Part shown: positions 25,104 to 33,397 of the stretch, piece after piece
Numbering within the stretch: position 1 is the first letter of the stretch
How the letters are laid out: every line of letters begins with the position of its first letter
Source of the DNA: Prevotellaceae bacterium UBA4301
Lineage (GTDB): Bacteria; Bacteroidota; Bacteroidia; Bacteroidales; Bacteroidaceae
Length of the DNA stretch: 60,984 nt
Assembly (NCBI GenBank): GCA_002395775.1
Contig: DGUV01000082.1
Location: 1-60,984, forward strand
Direction of reading: 5' to 3'
Program-made: the position numbers and the translations under genes
The notes under the pieces: model-generated
The model's database searches: none
Told to the model about the DNA's origin: nothing
Seen by the model: the letters and a program-made list of their open reading frames with translations, nothing else

Positions 25104-26549
25104 TTAGATGTTTTCCAATATCGCAAGCAGGTGGTCCCACACCATCTCAACGGTGGGGATGAGCAGCTTCTCGTCGGGAGAGTGGACACCACGCAAGGTG
25201 GGACCAAAGCTTACCATGTCGAGGTGAGGATACTTCTCGCTGAAGAGGCCGCACTCGAGTCCGGCGTGGATGCCACGAACGACGGGTTCCTTGTGGAAGA
25301 GGCGCTTGTACTGCTCAACGGCCACATCGAGCAGGTGGCTGTCGGGATTGGGCTTCCAACCGGGATAGCCCTCACCCGTCTCCACATCGGCCTGGGCCAA
25401 CGAGAATACGGCAGCAAAGGTGTCGGACACATTGTGGCGGGCCGAGAGCAGGGAACTGCGCTGGCTGCTGTTAATCTCGATGGTGTGGCGCTCGGGCACC
25501 ATGTGTATGCTGGCCAGGTTGGAACTGGTCTCAACGAGGGGGATGTCCTGCGACATGGCGAAGACTCCGTTGAACACACCCTGCAGGGCATAGATGAGTC
25601 GGTGGCCGGTGGCACGGTCCACCACGGTAGGTGTGGGTTGGGCGGATTCGAGGTGGAACTCGATGGAGGGCTCCGTCACACGATATTCCTCACGAACGTC
25701 GGCGGCAAAGACATTCCAGTCGGCAACCAGAAGTTCCTTTGTCCCCATGGGGATAGCTATGACGGCACGGGCTTCACGGGGAATGGCATTGTGGAGTCCG
25801 CCAGCCTGGATGTCGGCCAGAAGGATGGGCATCTTCTGCAATTCCTGATAGAGGAAGCGGGCCAGGAGTTTGTTGGCATTGGCGCGCTTCTTGTCGATGT
25901 CGTCGCCCGAGTGGCCGCCCGTGAGGCCCTTAATGCAGAGCGAGGCAAAGAACTGATTGTCAGGTGTCTGCTTGTCCTCATAGTGGAAGGTGGCGGTGGT
26001 GCGGCATCCGCCTGCGCAGGAGATGAAGATTTCGCCCTCGTCCTCAGAGTCGAGGTTGATGAGGTACTGCCCCGTCATGAAGTCGTCCTTCATGCCCTCG
26101 GCGCCGGTGAGCCCAGTCTCCTCGTCACGCGTGAAGACGCACTCCAGCGGGCCATGCTTGATGTCGTTGGCGGCCAGTATGGCCATCTCCATAGCCACAC
26201 CAATGCCATCGTCAGCGCCCAACGTGGTGCCCTTGGCACGCATCCATTCGCCGTCGATGTAGGTTTGGATGGCATCGTGCTCGAAATCGAACTCTACGTC
26301 GGCATTCTTCTCACACACCATGTCCATGTGGCTCTGCAGGACCACGGTGGGGCGATCCTCCATGCCCAGGGTGGCGGGCTTGCAGATGATGACATTGCCC
26401 GCCTCATCGCGACGGGTGGGCAGGCCCAGCTTGCGACCGTAGTCGAGCAGGAACTCTATCATTTGCTCCTCTTTCTTCGAGGGGCGGGGAACTTTATTCA
26501 CTTGTGCAAAGCACTCAAACACACTTGCGGGTTTCAAGGAAGAATTCAT
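25104..26549 (-). CDS. pepD: Cytosol non-specific dipeptidase (beta-Ala-His dipeptidase)
   Basis: A 481-residue M20C metallopeptidase. Visible metal-site motifs are LQSHMDMVCEKN (about 89-100), TLGADDGIGVAM (about 128-139), FTRDEETGLTGA (about 158-169) and the later LTGGHSGDDIDKKRANANKL (about 226-245), highly typical of PepD. HAGLECG near residue 420 supplies the last ligand. The enzyme cleaves dipeptides such as carnosine in the cytoplasm. The length is normal and there is no signal peptide. Confidence 0.95.
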   Translation of the reverse strand: MNSSLKPASVFECFAQVNKVPRPSKKEEQMIEFLLDYGRKLGLPTRRDEAGNVIICKPATLGMEDRPTVVLQSHMDMVCEKNADVEFDFEHDAIQTYIDGEWMRAKGTTLGADDGIGVAMEMAILAANDIKHGPLECVFTRDEETGLTGAEGMKDDFMTGQYLINLDSEDEGEIFISCAGGCRTTATFHYEDKQTPDNQFFASLCIKGLTGGHSGDDIDKKRANANKLLARFLYQELQKMPILLADIQAGGLHNAIPREARAVIAIPMGTKELLVADWNVFAADVREEYRVTEPSIEFHLESAQPTPTVVDRATGHRLIYALQGVFNGVFAMSQDIPLVETSSNLASIHMVPERHTIEINSSQRSSLLSARHNVSDTFAAVFSLAQADVETGEGYPGWKPNPDSHLLDVAVEQYKRLFHKEPVVRGIHAGLECGLFSEKYPHLDMVSFGPTLRGVHSPDEKLLIPTVEMVWDHLLAILENI

Positions 26550-26701
26550 AATGGTATTAACTATTTATTTTCTTATTTGACTAATGCAATTTGGAACAAA
26601 GATACACATTTATTAATAATAATAACGCGCGTAAGGCGATTTTTGTGTATTTCCACCCGTTAAAAAAACATAAAACGCATGTTTATTTATGATTTATCGA
26701 C

Positions 26702-26730
26702 TTGCAATTTACAATTTATTTGTACTTTTG
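26702..26730 (+). promoter_or_regulatory. Promoter for the small membrane protein gene
   Basis: TTG at 26702-26704, an 18-bp gap and TACTTTTG at 26723-26730, ending 8 bases before the ATG at 26739. It fits the Bacteroidetes consensus. Confidence 0.6.
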
Positions 26731-26738
26731 CATCCGAT

Positions 26739-26933
26739 ATGTTGAAACTCGCACTCATCATCATGGCCATCGTGGCCGTAAGCATGCTGCTGCTCACCGT
26801 GAACATCTGGCTTCGCGGAGGGGAATTCCGCAGCCAGCACATCGGTCAAAGCAAGGAGATGCGCCGCAGGGGCATCCACTGCGTGCAATCGATGGACGCC
26901 ATGGAACGGAAGAAGAAGAGATTGAGGAGATGA
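26739..26933 (+). CDS. Small one-helix membrane protein
   Basis: A 64-residue protein starting MLKLALIIMAIVAVSMLLLT, a single N-terminal membrane helix, then a basic cytoplasmic tail with EFRSQHIGQSKEMRRRGIHC. An upstream ATG in frame at 26679 lies before the promoter and is not used. The tail pattern is familiar from small Bacteroidales proteins of unknown function. It is followed by a simple repeat and the OmpH-like gene on the same strand. Confidence 0.65.
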   Translation: MLKLALIIMAIVAVSMLLLTVNIWLRGGEFRSQHIGQSKEMRRRGIHCVQSMDAMERKKKRLRR

Positions 26934-26976
26934 GAAAATGAGAGAATGAGAAAATGAGAAAATGAGAAAATGAGAA
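26931..26976. repeat. gagaaaatgagag simple repeat upstream of the OmpH-like gene
   Basis: Five imperfect units of tgagaaaa/tgagagaa fill the gap between the small membrane protein gene and the OmpH-like gene. Same family as the repeat encoding a signal peptide at 24527-24637. Confidence 0.85.
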
Positions 26977-26995
26977 ATTTGAAAAACTATATACA

Positions 26996-27631
26996 ATGAA
27001 GAAAATCTATTTGCTGGCCCTCGCTATGGGCCTGACGGGAATGACAAGTTGCAACAACAAGGCTCAGCAAGAGGCCGAAAGCACTCAGGCTCCTCAGGAA
27101 GAGACTGCCCTGAAGGTGGCCTATGTGGAGATTGACACCCTGATGTCGCAATACCAGTTCTGCAAGGACTACACCGAGCTGGCCAACATTGAGGGAGAGA
27201 ACATTCAGCGCACGCTGGCCGGCAAGCAGCGCACCCTGGAGCAGCATGCTGCAGCCATGCAGAAGAAGTATGAGTCGAACGGATTCACCAGCCAGGAGGA
27301 ACTGAACCGCGCACAGCAGTCACTGCAGGCCGAACAGCAGGCTCTGCAGGAGCTCTCGGAGCGCCTCTACGCCTCGTTCCAGGAGGAACAGAGCAAGTAC
27401 AACGAGGAAATGCGTGACTCTGTCCAGAAGTTCCTGAAGACATACAACAAGACGAAGAAGTACGACATCATACTCTCGAAGGCTGGCGACAACATGCTCC
27501 TGGCCAACCCCAAGTTTGACATCACCAACGAGGTACTGAAGGGTCTGAACAAGCGCTACAAGGTGAAGCCCGAAGTGGCCGAGAAGCTGAAGAAGAACGG
27601 CAAGAAGGACGAAGAGAGCAAGAAGAAATAA
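26996..27631 (+). CDS. OmpH/Skp-family lipoprotein
   Basis: A 211-residue protein with a lipoprotein signal ending MTSCNN. After a linker, residues 38-60 (LKVAYVEIDTLMSQYQFCKD) form the characteristic first strand of OmpH/Skp. Residues 65-150 are a long alpha-helical hairpin rich in Gln, Glu and Lys, followed by KKYDIILSKAGDNMLLANPK, the closing strands. Skp-like proteins hold unfolded outer-membrane proteins in the periplasm. Lipid anchoring and a Lys-rich tail are variations often seen in Bacteroidetes. Confidence 0.85.
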   Translation: MKKIYLLALAMGLTGMTSCNNKAQQEAESTQAPQEETALKVAYVEIDTLMSQYQFCKDYTELANIEGENIQRTLAGKQRTLEQHAAAMQKKYESNGFTSQEELNRAQQSLQAEQQALQELSERLYASFQEEQSKYNEEMRDSVQKFLKTYNKTKKYDIILSKAGDNMLLANPKFDITNEVLKGLNKRYKVKPEVAEKLKKNGKKDEESKKK

Positions 27632-27655
27632 GACTGATCTTAGATTTGAGATTAG

Positions 27656-27707
27656 AGATTAGGGATTAGAGTTTGGCTGTTTTGCCGCTCTAATCCCTAA
27701 TCTTTTT
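27656..27707. terminator. Terminator hairpin formed by agattagggattagag repeats
   Basis: AGATTAGGGATTAGAG (27656-27671) and its exact complement (27688-27703) make a perfect 16-bp stem with a 16-base loop, then TTTT. It lies between convergent genes and can serve the plus-strand OmpH-like gene. The sequence belongs to an interspersed repeat family also seen at 12825-12856 and 30504-30530. Confidence 0.75.
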
Positions 27708-27733
27708 ATTCCCTAATCTCTAATCCCTATTCC

Positions 27734-28321
27734 CTAATCCTTATTATGCGCTGAACGCACGCGGGATAGCGTCTCGGGCGTCATCTGCAAGAACGAGGCA
27801 ATGTGAAGCATGGGCGCGCGCAGGACAATCTCGGGCTTCGTCTTCAGCAGACGAGCGTAGCGCTCACCCGCGTTCTCGAAGCGTTGCGAGTCGGCATGCT
27901 CCTGACTCGAGATGAGGGCATGCTCCAGAATCTTTCGGTAGAGCATCTCCATCTCCTGGTTCTGCAACATCTGCAGGTGCCAGGACTCGTAGGGGATGGC
28001 ATAGAGCACAGAGTTCTCCAGTGCCTCCACAATGAGGCGGCTGGGCTCCTGTTTCAGGAAGCTCTCGATGCAGAAGACGATGCGTCCCTCAAACGAGAAA
28101 TGCTCCGTCACATCCTTCCCATTCTTATAATAGAACTGTCGCACCATGCCGCGGTCAACAAAGTACATGGCCCTGCAGACCTCACCCTCGGGCAAGACGA
28201 TGTCGCCTTTCTGGAACTTCATCGGGACCAGTATTTGCGACAAGGCATCGACGCCCATCGGACTAAGTCGGCAATAGAGGCGAGAAATCTCGCGTGCTAC
28301 ATCGCGTGTGGTGTTTATCAT
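27734..28321 (-). CDS. Crp/Fnr-family transcription regulator
   Basis: A 195-residue protein from ATG 28321; an earlier TTG frame overlaps the lepA stop and is less likely. The cyclic-nucleotide-binding-like domain is seen in FQKGDIVLPEGEVCRAMYFV followed by DRGMVRQFY (about 36-65). The end has a helix-turn-helix, APMLHIASFLQMTPETLSRV (about 168-187). Residues that contact cAMP in E. coli Crp are not evident, as in most Bacteroidetes members. The target genes are unknown. It follows lepA by 10 bases and may share its transcript. Confidence 0.85.
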   Translation of the reverse strand: MINTTRDVAREISRLYCRLSPMGVDALSQILVPMKFQKGDIVLPEGEVCRAMYFVDRGMVRQFYYKNGKDVTEHFSFEGRIVFCIESFLKQEPSRLIVEALENSVLYAIPYESWHLQMLQNQEMEMLYRKILEHALISSQEHADSQRFENAGERYARLLKTKPEIVLRAPMLHIASFLQMTPETLSRVRSAHNKD

Positions 28322-28331
28322 GGTGGTTGTT

Positions 28332-30116
28332 TTAGTCAAGTTTCAATACTGCAAGGAAAGCCTTCTGAGGCACTTGGACGTTGCCTATCTGCTTCATGCG
28401 TTTCTTACCCTTCTTTTGCTTCTCCAGCAGCTTGCGCTTACGGCTCACATCACCGCCGTAGCACTTCGCCAGCACGTCCTTCCTGACCTGCTTCACTGTC
28501 TCTCGGGCGATGATCTTCGCCCCGATGGCGGCCTGTATGGCTATGTCGAACTGCTGGCGGGGCAGCAAGTCCTTCAGTTTCTCACACATGCGCCGGCCGA
28601 AATCGACGCTGTTGTCCACGTGGGTCAGTGTCGAAAGGGCATCGACGGGTTCACCGTTTAAGAGGATGTCCAACTTCACCAGCTTCGACGGGCGGAAGCC
28701 ATCCTGATGATAGTCAAACGAGGCATAGCCCTTGGAGATGGATTTCAACTTGTCGTAGAAGTCAATCACTATCTCGCCCAGGGGCATGGCATACTGCAGT
28801 TCCACGCGGTTTCCGCTGATGAAGTCCTGCTTCAGCAGTTCGCCCCGCTTGCCCAGGCAGAGGGTCATGATGGGCCCGATGAAGTTGGCCGTGGTGATGA
28901 CCGAGGCGTGGATGTAGGGTTCCTCGATGTGGTCGATGAGTGTGGGTTCGGGCATTCCCGCAGGATTGTGCACCTCCTTCACCTCGCCCTGCTTGTCATA
29001 GACCAGATAGGACACATTGGGGACGGTGGTGATGACGTCCATGTTGAACTCGCGGTCCAGTCGCTCCTGTACAATCTCCATGTGCAGCAGTCCCAGGAAC
29101 CCACAGCGGAATCCGAAACCCAGGGCCACACTGCTCTCGGGCTGGAAGGTGAGTGAGGCATCGTTGAGCTGCAGCTTCTCCAGCGAGGCGCGCAGGTTCT
29201 CAAAGTCCTCCGTCTCTATCGGATAGACGCCGGCAAAGACCATCGGCTTCACCTCCTCGAATCCGGCAATGGCCTCGCGCGTGGGATTGGAGAGGGATGT
29301 GATGGTGTCGCCCACCTTCACCTCCGTGGCCGTCTTGATGCCGGATACGATGTAGCCCACGTTGCCGCACTGCAACTCCTGACGGGGCACCATATCCATT
29401 TTCAGCACACCTATCTCGTCGGCCTTGTACTCCTTGCCCGTGTTGATGAACTGCACCTGCTCGCCGCTGCGTATTGAACCGTTGACGATGCGGAAGTAGG
29501 CAATGATGCCTCGGAAGGGATTGAAGACAGAGTCGAAGATGAGAGCCTGCAGGGGTGCATTGGGGTCGCCCTCGGGCGCGGGTATGCGGTCCACCACGGC
29601 GTCCAGAATCTCTCCTACTCCCTGCCCCGTCTTGCCGCTGGCACGGATAATCTCCTCAGGCTTGCAGCCGATGAGGTCCACTATCTCGTCCTCCACCTCC
29701 TCAGGCATGGCATTGGGCATGTCGCACTTGTTCACCACGGGAATAATCTCCAAGTCGTGGTCGATGGCCATGTAGAGGTTAGAGATGGTCTGTGCCTGCA
29801 CGCCCTGAGTGGCATCCACCACCAGCAGAGCACCCTCGCAGGCAGCAATGCTTCGACTCACCTCGTAGGAGAAGTCCACATGCCCCGGAGTGTCGATAAG
29901 ATTGAGGATATAAGTCTCTCCACCGCGTTTGTATTCCATCTGTATGGCATGGCTCTTGATGGTGATACCGCGCTCGCGCTCCAAGTCCATGTCATCCAGC
30001 ATTTGCCCCTCGGTGACCTTGATGGTGTTGGTCATCTCCAACAGTCGGTCGGCCAGGGTGGATTTTCCATGGTCAATGTGCGCTATGATGCAGAAATTGC
30101 GTATATTTTTTTGCAT
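28332..30116 (-). CDS. lepA: Elongation factor 4 (LepA)
   Basis: A 594-residue translational GTPase. G motifs: AHIDHGKST (G1, about 13-21), ERGIT (G2), DTPGHVDFSYEV (G3, about 76-87), NKCDMPNA (G4). The LepA-specific C-terminal domain is present (SKGYASFDYHQDGFRPSKLV, VDFGRRMCEKLKDLLPRQQF). LepA acts on the ribosome in initiation or back-translocation under stress. The length is normal. The promoter at 30135-30166 directly precedes it. Confidence 0.97.
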   Translation of the reverse strand: MQKNIRNFCIIAHIDHGKSTLADRLLEMTNTIKVTEGQMLDDMDLERERGITIKSHAIQMEYKRGGETYILNLIDTPGHVDFSYEVSRSIAACEGALLVVDATQGVQAQTISNLYMAIDHDLEIIPVVNKCDMPNAMPEEVEDEIVDLIGCKPEEIIRASGKTGQGVGEILDAVVDRIPAPEGDPNAPLQALIFDSVFNPFRGIIAYFRIVNGSIRSGEQVQFINTGKEYKADEIGVLKMDMVPRQELQCGNVGYIVSGIKTATEVKVGDTITSLSNPTREAIAGFEEVKPMVFAGVYPIETEDFENLRASLEKLQLNDASLTFQPESSVALGFGFRCGFLGLLHMEIVQERLDREFNMDVITTVPNVSYLVYDKQGEVKEVHNPAGMPEPTLIDHIEEPYIHASVITTANFIGPIMTLCLGKRGELLKQDFISGNRVELQYAMPLGEIVIDFYDKLKSISKGYASFDYHQDGFRPSKLVKLDILLNGEPVDALSTLTHVDNSVDFGRRMCEKLKDLLPRQQFDIAIQAAIGAKIIARETVKQVRKDVLAKCYGGDVSRKRKLLEKQKKGKKRMKQIGNVQVPQKAFLAVLKLD

Positions 30117-30134
30117 TAACTATCTTTTGGGCCA

Positions 30135-30166
30135 CAAATATACAAAAAAGCAAGCATAATGCCAAA
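30135..30166 (-). promoter_or_regulatory. Promoter for lepA
   Basis: On the minus strand TTTG (30166-30163), a 20-bp gap and TATATTTG (30142-30135) match the Bacteroidetes consensus. The box ends 18 bases before the ATG at 30116. Confidence 0.7.
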
Positions 30167-30171
30167 AAAAA

Positions 30172-30197
30172 TGCCCCAAACCATTCGGCTCGGGGCA
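30172..30197 (-). terminator. Terminator after the DUF2582 gene
   Basis: On the minus strand TGCCCC (30197-30192) and GGGGCA (30177-30172) enclose a 14-base loop and are followed by eight T residues. It lies just downstream of the winged-helix gene and just upstream of the lepA promoter. An A-run on the other side makes it potentially bidirectional. Confidence 0.75.
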
Positions 30198-30228
30198 CTT
30201 TTTTAGGAATTAGTAAATTTGTGTCGGC

Positions 30229-30429
30229 TTAGTTCAGGGCAACAACGATGTCCTTCTCAGCCTCGGTGACGGTTACCTTGTCCTCACGGAGCAACCAACC
30301 CAGACCCAGGAACAGTTCCTTGTCGGTCTTCACCTTAGCAGCTTTCTTCAGGTCCTTGGTGTTCAAAGCACCATTCTCGTTCAATGCATTCCAGATTTGG
30401 CCTGCAAACGTACCAACTTTCTCGTTCAT
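30229..30429 (-). CDS. Winged-helix domain protein (DUF2582)
   Basis: A 66-residue protein consisting of one winged-helix fold: GTFAGQIWNALNENGALNTK, DLKKAAKVKTDKELFLGLGW and the wing LLREDKVTVTEAEKDIVVAL. It matches the DUF2582 family of small Bacteroidetes proteins thought to bind DNA or proteins. It stands alone between a terminator and a TAACTTTG box (reverse of 30484-30491). Confidence 0.88.
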   Translation of the reverse strand: MNEKVGTFAGQIWNALNENGALNTKDLKKAAKVKTDKELFLGLGWLLREDKVTVTEAEKDIVVALN

Positions 30430-30552
30430 AATTCTTTACTTTTTACCTTAAGTTAGTTAAACCATTGTCTTTTAACGACACCACAAAGTTACGGAAAGTA
30501 TCAGAATTAGAGATTAGGGATTAAGGATTAAGTCACTTTTTCTTACGTTTTC

Positions 30553-30583
30553 TTGACTTATATCAAGATTATACGTAACTTTG
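30553..30583 (+). promoter_or_regulatory. Promoter for the lipoprotein gene at 30607
   Basis: TTG at 30553-30555, a 20-bp gap and TAACTTTG at 30576-30583, with the ATG 23 bases further on. Confidence 0.65.
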
Positions 30584-30606
30584 CAGGAAGAAAAACATAG
30601 ATACCG

Positions 30607-30996
30607 ATGAGAAAGATTTTCCTTCTAATGGCAACGGCCACCCTCCTGCTGACGGGGTGCAAGAAACAGACGTTTGACGAACGCGTACAGACCGAAGTAG
30701 AGAATTTCAACCTCAAGGAAGCCCCCAAGCAACTCGACCCCTACACCAGCTTCGACAGCATGCGCTACGATGCCGACCTCCACACCGTCCACTACTACTA
30801 CACGGTCAGCGGCGATGCCGACGGCGACCTCTTCCCCGCCGAGGAACTCAAGCAACAGCTGGTCTCCAACGTCCGCAACTCGCTGCAGCTGAAGGCCCAC
30901 AAGGAACACGGCCTCTCCTTCCACTACGTCTATCGCTCCCAATCCTCCGGACTTTCCCTCATCGACTGCACCGTCAAGCCCGAGGACTACAAGTAG
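30607..30996 (+). CDS. Small hypothetical lipoprotein
   Basis: A 129-residue protein with a signal and lipobox LLTGCKK. The mature part is short and mixed alpha/beta (TSFDSMRYDADLHTVHYYYT, then GLSFHYVYRSQSSGLSLIDC). No family function is recognised. It has a good promoter and is followed 35 bases later by the phospholipase-C-like gene, so the two may form an operon. Confidence 0.7.
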   Translation: MRKIFLLMATATLLLTGCKKQTFDERVQTEVENFNLKEAPKQLDPYTSFDSMRYDADLHTVHYYYTVSGDADGDLFPAEELKQQLVSNVRNSLQLKAHKEHGLSFHYVYRSQSSGLSLIDCTVKPEDYK

Positions 30997-31031
30997 CCCC
31001 CTGAGACCTTTCATTCTAAACCATTACGACT

Positions 31032-31991
31032 ATGAAGAAGTACACGCATGCATGGCTGGCCTTTATGGCCATGAAACGGCTGGACCAGGCCGCTCTGCCC
31101 GAGACAGAAGGTTCGGGAAAGTCGGCAGTGGAAGTGAAGAGGTTTGCCAAAAGCCTTGTGCGATGGTTCAAGAACTATCGCGACTTTGTGGTGCAGGGAG
31201 CGTGGTACCCCGACGAAGTGTTCTCCGACCAGGGCATGAGCCACGGCGTGAAGTATGTCCCTGACGAAATCAGCGACGAGCCGCGTTCATTCAAGCTTCT
31301 GCCGGAGACGATGGAAGTAAGGCGCCTCATGATGGCAGAGTCGAAGTTGTTTGGCCGACAATTCGTCATCGAGAAGGGCAACCTCTGCGACCGCTGCGAC
31401 GCCATGGCCCACACCATCGTCGACAACTTCAAGATTCAGTATCGCGAGGACAAGGGCAACCCCATAGCACCCTCGTCAACCCACATGGCAATGCGATTCT
31501 TCATCATGAGCCACTACATTGCCGACGCCCACATGCCCCTGCACTGCGACGCACGTCCGCTGTCCAAAATCCATGCTGCTGTGGAGACGCAATGGGAAAA
31601 CGGTGTGAAGAAGTCGTACAGGATTGACGATGACAACAACCGCTTCTTCTACGACCCCGACGGCTATCCGCTGAAGACAGACAAGATGGCAACGCTCATG
31701 GAGGCCGTAGAGAAGAAAATCCTGGAACGCCCCTTCATCTACAACTGGGGCAGCAGCGGATACAGTACATGGGACTACATGAGTGCCGTGACGGAATATT
31801 CCTATCTGCTGGCCTACGAAATGTTCCCCAAGGGCTTTGAGGACATGGGATGGACGGACTACAAGAAGAGACCCGAAGCACAACGCTTTGAGGAATATAG
31901 CGCGAAACTGATGGCCGACGCCGTTGACTCCATTGCCCGCGCCTGGCTCCACGTCTGGGTTCGCTATCGTCTGTGGGGACCGGAGAAGTAG
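31032..31991 (+). CDS. Zinc-dependent phospholipase C / S1-P1 nuclease-like protein
   Basis: A 319-residue all-helical protein. Histidines and acidic residues are spaced as in the PLC/S1-P1 zinc cluster: HAWLAF at the N-terminus, VVQGAWYPDEVF (about 53-64), CDAMAHTIVDNF (about 121-132), MRFFIMSHYIADAHMPLHCD (about 154-173) and WLHVWVRY near the end. There is no signal peptide; the protein starts KKYTHAWLAF, so it may be cytoplasmic or begin at a processed end. The substrate could be a phospholipid or nucleic acid; the sequence does not decide. Confidence 0.6.
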   Translation: MKKYTHAWLAFMAMKRLDQAALPETEGSGKSAVEVKRFAKSLVRWFKNYRDFVVQGAWYPDEVFSDQGMSHGVKYVPDEISDEPRSFKLLPETMEVRRLMMAESKLFGRQFVIEKGNLCDRCDAMAHTIVDNFKIQYREDKGNPIAPSSTHMAMRFFIMSHYIADAHMPLHCDARPLSKIHAAVETQWENGVKKSYRIDDDNNRFFYDPDGYPLKTDKMATLMEAVEKKILERPFIYNWGSSGYSTWDYMSAVTEYSYLLAYEMFPKGFEDMGWTDYKKRPEAQRFEEYSAKLMADAVDSIARAWLHVWVRYRLWGPEK

Positions 31992-32035
31992 GCAGCAAAA
32001 GGGGGAAAAAGAAAAGTTTGAAAATCAAGTTTTGC

Positions 32036-32055
32036 AAATGTCACATGTGACATTT
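32036..32055. promoter_or_regulatory. Perfect 20-bp palindrome, operator-like
   Basis: AAATGTCACATGTGACATTT is self-complementary over all 20 bases, with TGTCA/TGACA half-sites. It lies 45 bases after the phospholipase-C-like gene and 70 bases before a terminator between convergent genes. It could be a protein-binding site or part of an RNA hairpin. Confidence 0.4.
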
Positions 32056-32124
32056 TCGTCCCCCTTCCCCCAATGGTGCTGAACAATTGTTCGGTGCGCA
32101 ACGAATGGGCGTTCGACAACAAAC

Positions 32125-32166
32125 AAGAACAGGAGCACAAATGACTTGCGCTCCTGTTCTTTTGTT
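32125..32166. terminator. Terminator between convergent genes
   Basis: AAGAACAGGAGC (32125-32136) and GCTCCTGTTCTT (32150-32161) form a perfect 12-bp stem with a 13-base loop, followed by TTGTTT. It serves the plus-strand gene ending at 31991 and perhaps also the minus-strand gene ending at 32208. Confidence 0.8.
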
Positions 32167-32207
32167 TGGACCTTAGGCCTGCGAAGGGGTTACTGCGGGC
32201 GGCAGTC

Positions 32208-32459
32208 TCAGACAGCCTCCTTCTTTAGTTGCTCCAGTGCCCGGCAGAGTTGGTCGGGACAGCTGGTGGGCTTGTTGCCGCAGCGGATGCCGTCGAGCAG
32301 GCGGATGACTTCGTCTGGAGTCTTGCCGATGACGAGCTTCGAGACGCCCTGAGTGTTGCCGTGACAGCCTCCGTGGAAGAAGCAGTGGCTGATGCGCCCC
32401 TCGGCGTCGGTCTCAACGTCGATGAACTTGCTGCAGGTGCCTTGACACGTGTAAAGCAT
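32208..32459 (-). CDS. TSCPD domain-containing protein (TIGR03905-like)
   Basis: An 83-residue protein starting MLYTCQGTCSKFID; this ATG at 32459 is chosen because the longer frame overlaps the yebC stop. The family signature is plain: ISHCFFHGGCHGNTQGVSKL and the closing CGNKPTSCPDQLCRAL with the TSCPD motif. The Cys residues suggest metal binding. The domain also ends some class II ribonucleotide reductases; the stand-alone version has no known role. It is downstream of yebC on the same strand. Confidence 0.9.
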   Translation of the reverse strand: MLYTCQGTCSKFIDVETDAEGRISHCFFHGGCHGNTQGVSKLVIGKTPDEVIRLLDGIRCGNKPTSCPDQLCRALEQLKKEAV

Positions 32460-32485
32460 AACTTGAGGTTTTGAAGTTATGAGGT

Positions 32486-33232
32486 TTAACAACCTTCTTC
32501 AGGCTTCATGTTAGTATAGACGGTCTGCACATCGTCGAACTCTTCGAGTTTCTCCACCATCTTGTTGATGGTCTCGCGCTGTTCGGGGGTGACGTCCTTC
32601 AGGTCGTTGGGGATGTAGGTGAACTCACCGCCGACCTCCTCAAAACCATCGGCCTCGAGCTTCTTCTGAATCTCGTTGTAGCTCGTGGGCTCGCCGTAGA
32701 TGGTGATGGTGGTTTCGTCCTTGTCCTCGTCGTACTCTTCGTCGAAGTCCTCGTCCACTCCGTAGTCAATCATCTCCAGGATGAAGTCGTCCATGTCCAT
32801 GTCGGCCTTCTTCTTGAAGGTGAAGACGCACTTGTGGTCGAAAAGGAAGGAGAGGCTGCCCGTGGTGCCCATGTTGCCAGAGAACTTGTTGAAGACGGAG
32901 CGGACGTCGGCAACGGTGCGGGTGGTGTTGTCGGTGAGTGTATCGACGAAGACGGCAACTCCGTGAGGGCCGTAGCCTTCGTAGGTGACACTCTTGTAGT
33001 CGCTCTGGTCCTTGCCCATAGCGTTCTTGATGGCGCGCTCGATGTTGTCCTTCGGCATGTTCTCACGCTTGCAGACAGCGATGACGCTGCGCAACGAGGG
33101 GTTGTTCTCAGGCTCTGGTCCGCCTGCCTTGACGGCGATGGCGATTTGCTTGCCCAGGCGGGTGAATGTCTTGGCCATGTGGCCCCAGCGCTTCAGCTTC
33201 GTAGCTTTACGGTATTCAAATGCTCTTCCCAT
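32486..33232 (-). CDS. YebC/PmpR family protein
   Basis: A 248-residue protein with the family features: MGRAFEYRKATKLKRWGHMA at the start, IAVKAGGPEPENNPSLRSVI, CKRENMPKDNIERAIKNAMG, YEGYGPHGVAVFVDTLTDN and GSLSFLFDH. Family members act as transcription regulators or, for some YebC-type proteins, as ribosome-linked translation factors that help at proline stretches. The three-domain length is normal. A GC-rich inverted-repeat element separates it from pheT. Confidence 0.94.
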   Translation of the reverse strand: MGRAFEYRKATKLKRWGHMAKTFTRLGKQIAIAVKAGGPEPENNPSLRSVIAVCKRENMPKDNIERAIKNAMGKDQSDYKSVTYEGYGPHGVAVFVDTLTDNTTRTVADVRSVFNKFSGNMGTTGSLSFLFDHKCVFTFKKKADMDMDDFILEMIDYGVDEDFDEEYDEDKDETTITIYGEPTSYNEIQKKLEADGFEEVGGEFTYIPNDLKDVTPEQRETINKMVEKLEEFDDVQTVYTNMKPEEGC

Positions 33233-33246
33233 AAATAAAAATTATA

Positions 33247-33394
33247 AGACCCCTACCCCATTCCCTCCCCGAGGGGAGGGCGTAAAATGTGTTTTGAGGC
33301 GTTGGGTTTTGTTATTATTAGTTTGATTTATTATTCTTAATTTCTTGTTTATCCCTACCCCCCTCCCTCGGGAGGGGATTGGGGGATGGGGTCT
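33247..33394. repeat. 148-bp element with terminal inverted repeats between pheT and yebC
   Basis: The left end AGACCCCTACCCCATTCCCT (33247 on) and the reversed right end AGACCCCATCCCCCAATCCC (from 33394) are related inverted repeats. Each end also has its own palindrome (CCCTCCCCGAGGGGAGGG at 33263-33280 and CCTCCCTCGGGAGG at 33360-33373). The middle is AT-rich with no gene. It looks like a MITE-like or clover-type element and fills the whole gap between the two genes. Confidence 0.6.
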
Positions 33395-33397
33395 CTC

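Noticed and set aside
25059..26663. 534-codon open frame on the plus strand
   Set aside because: It mirrors pepD; high-GC codon use on the real strand leaves the complement open.
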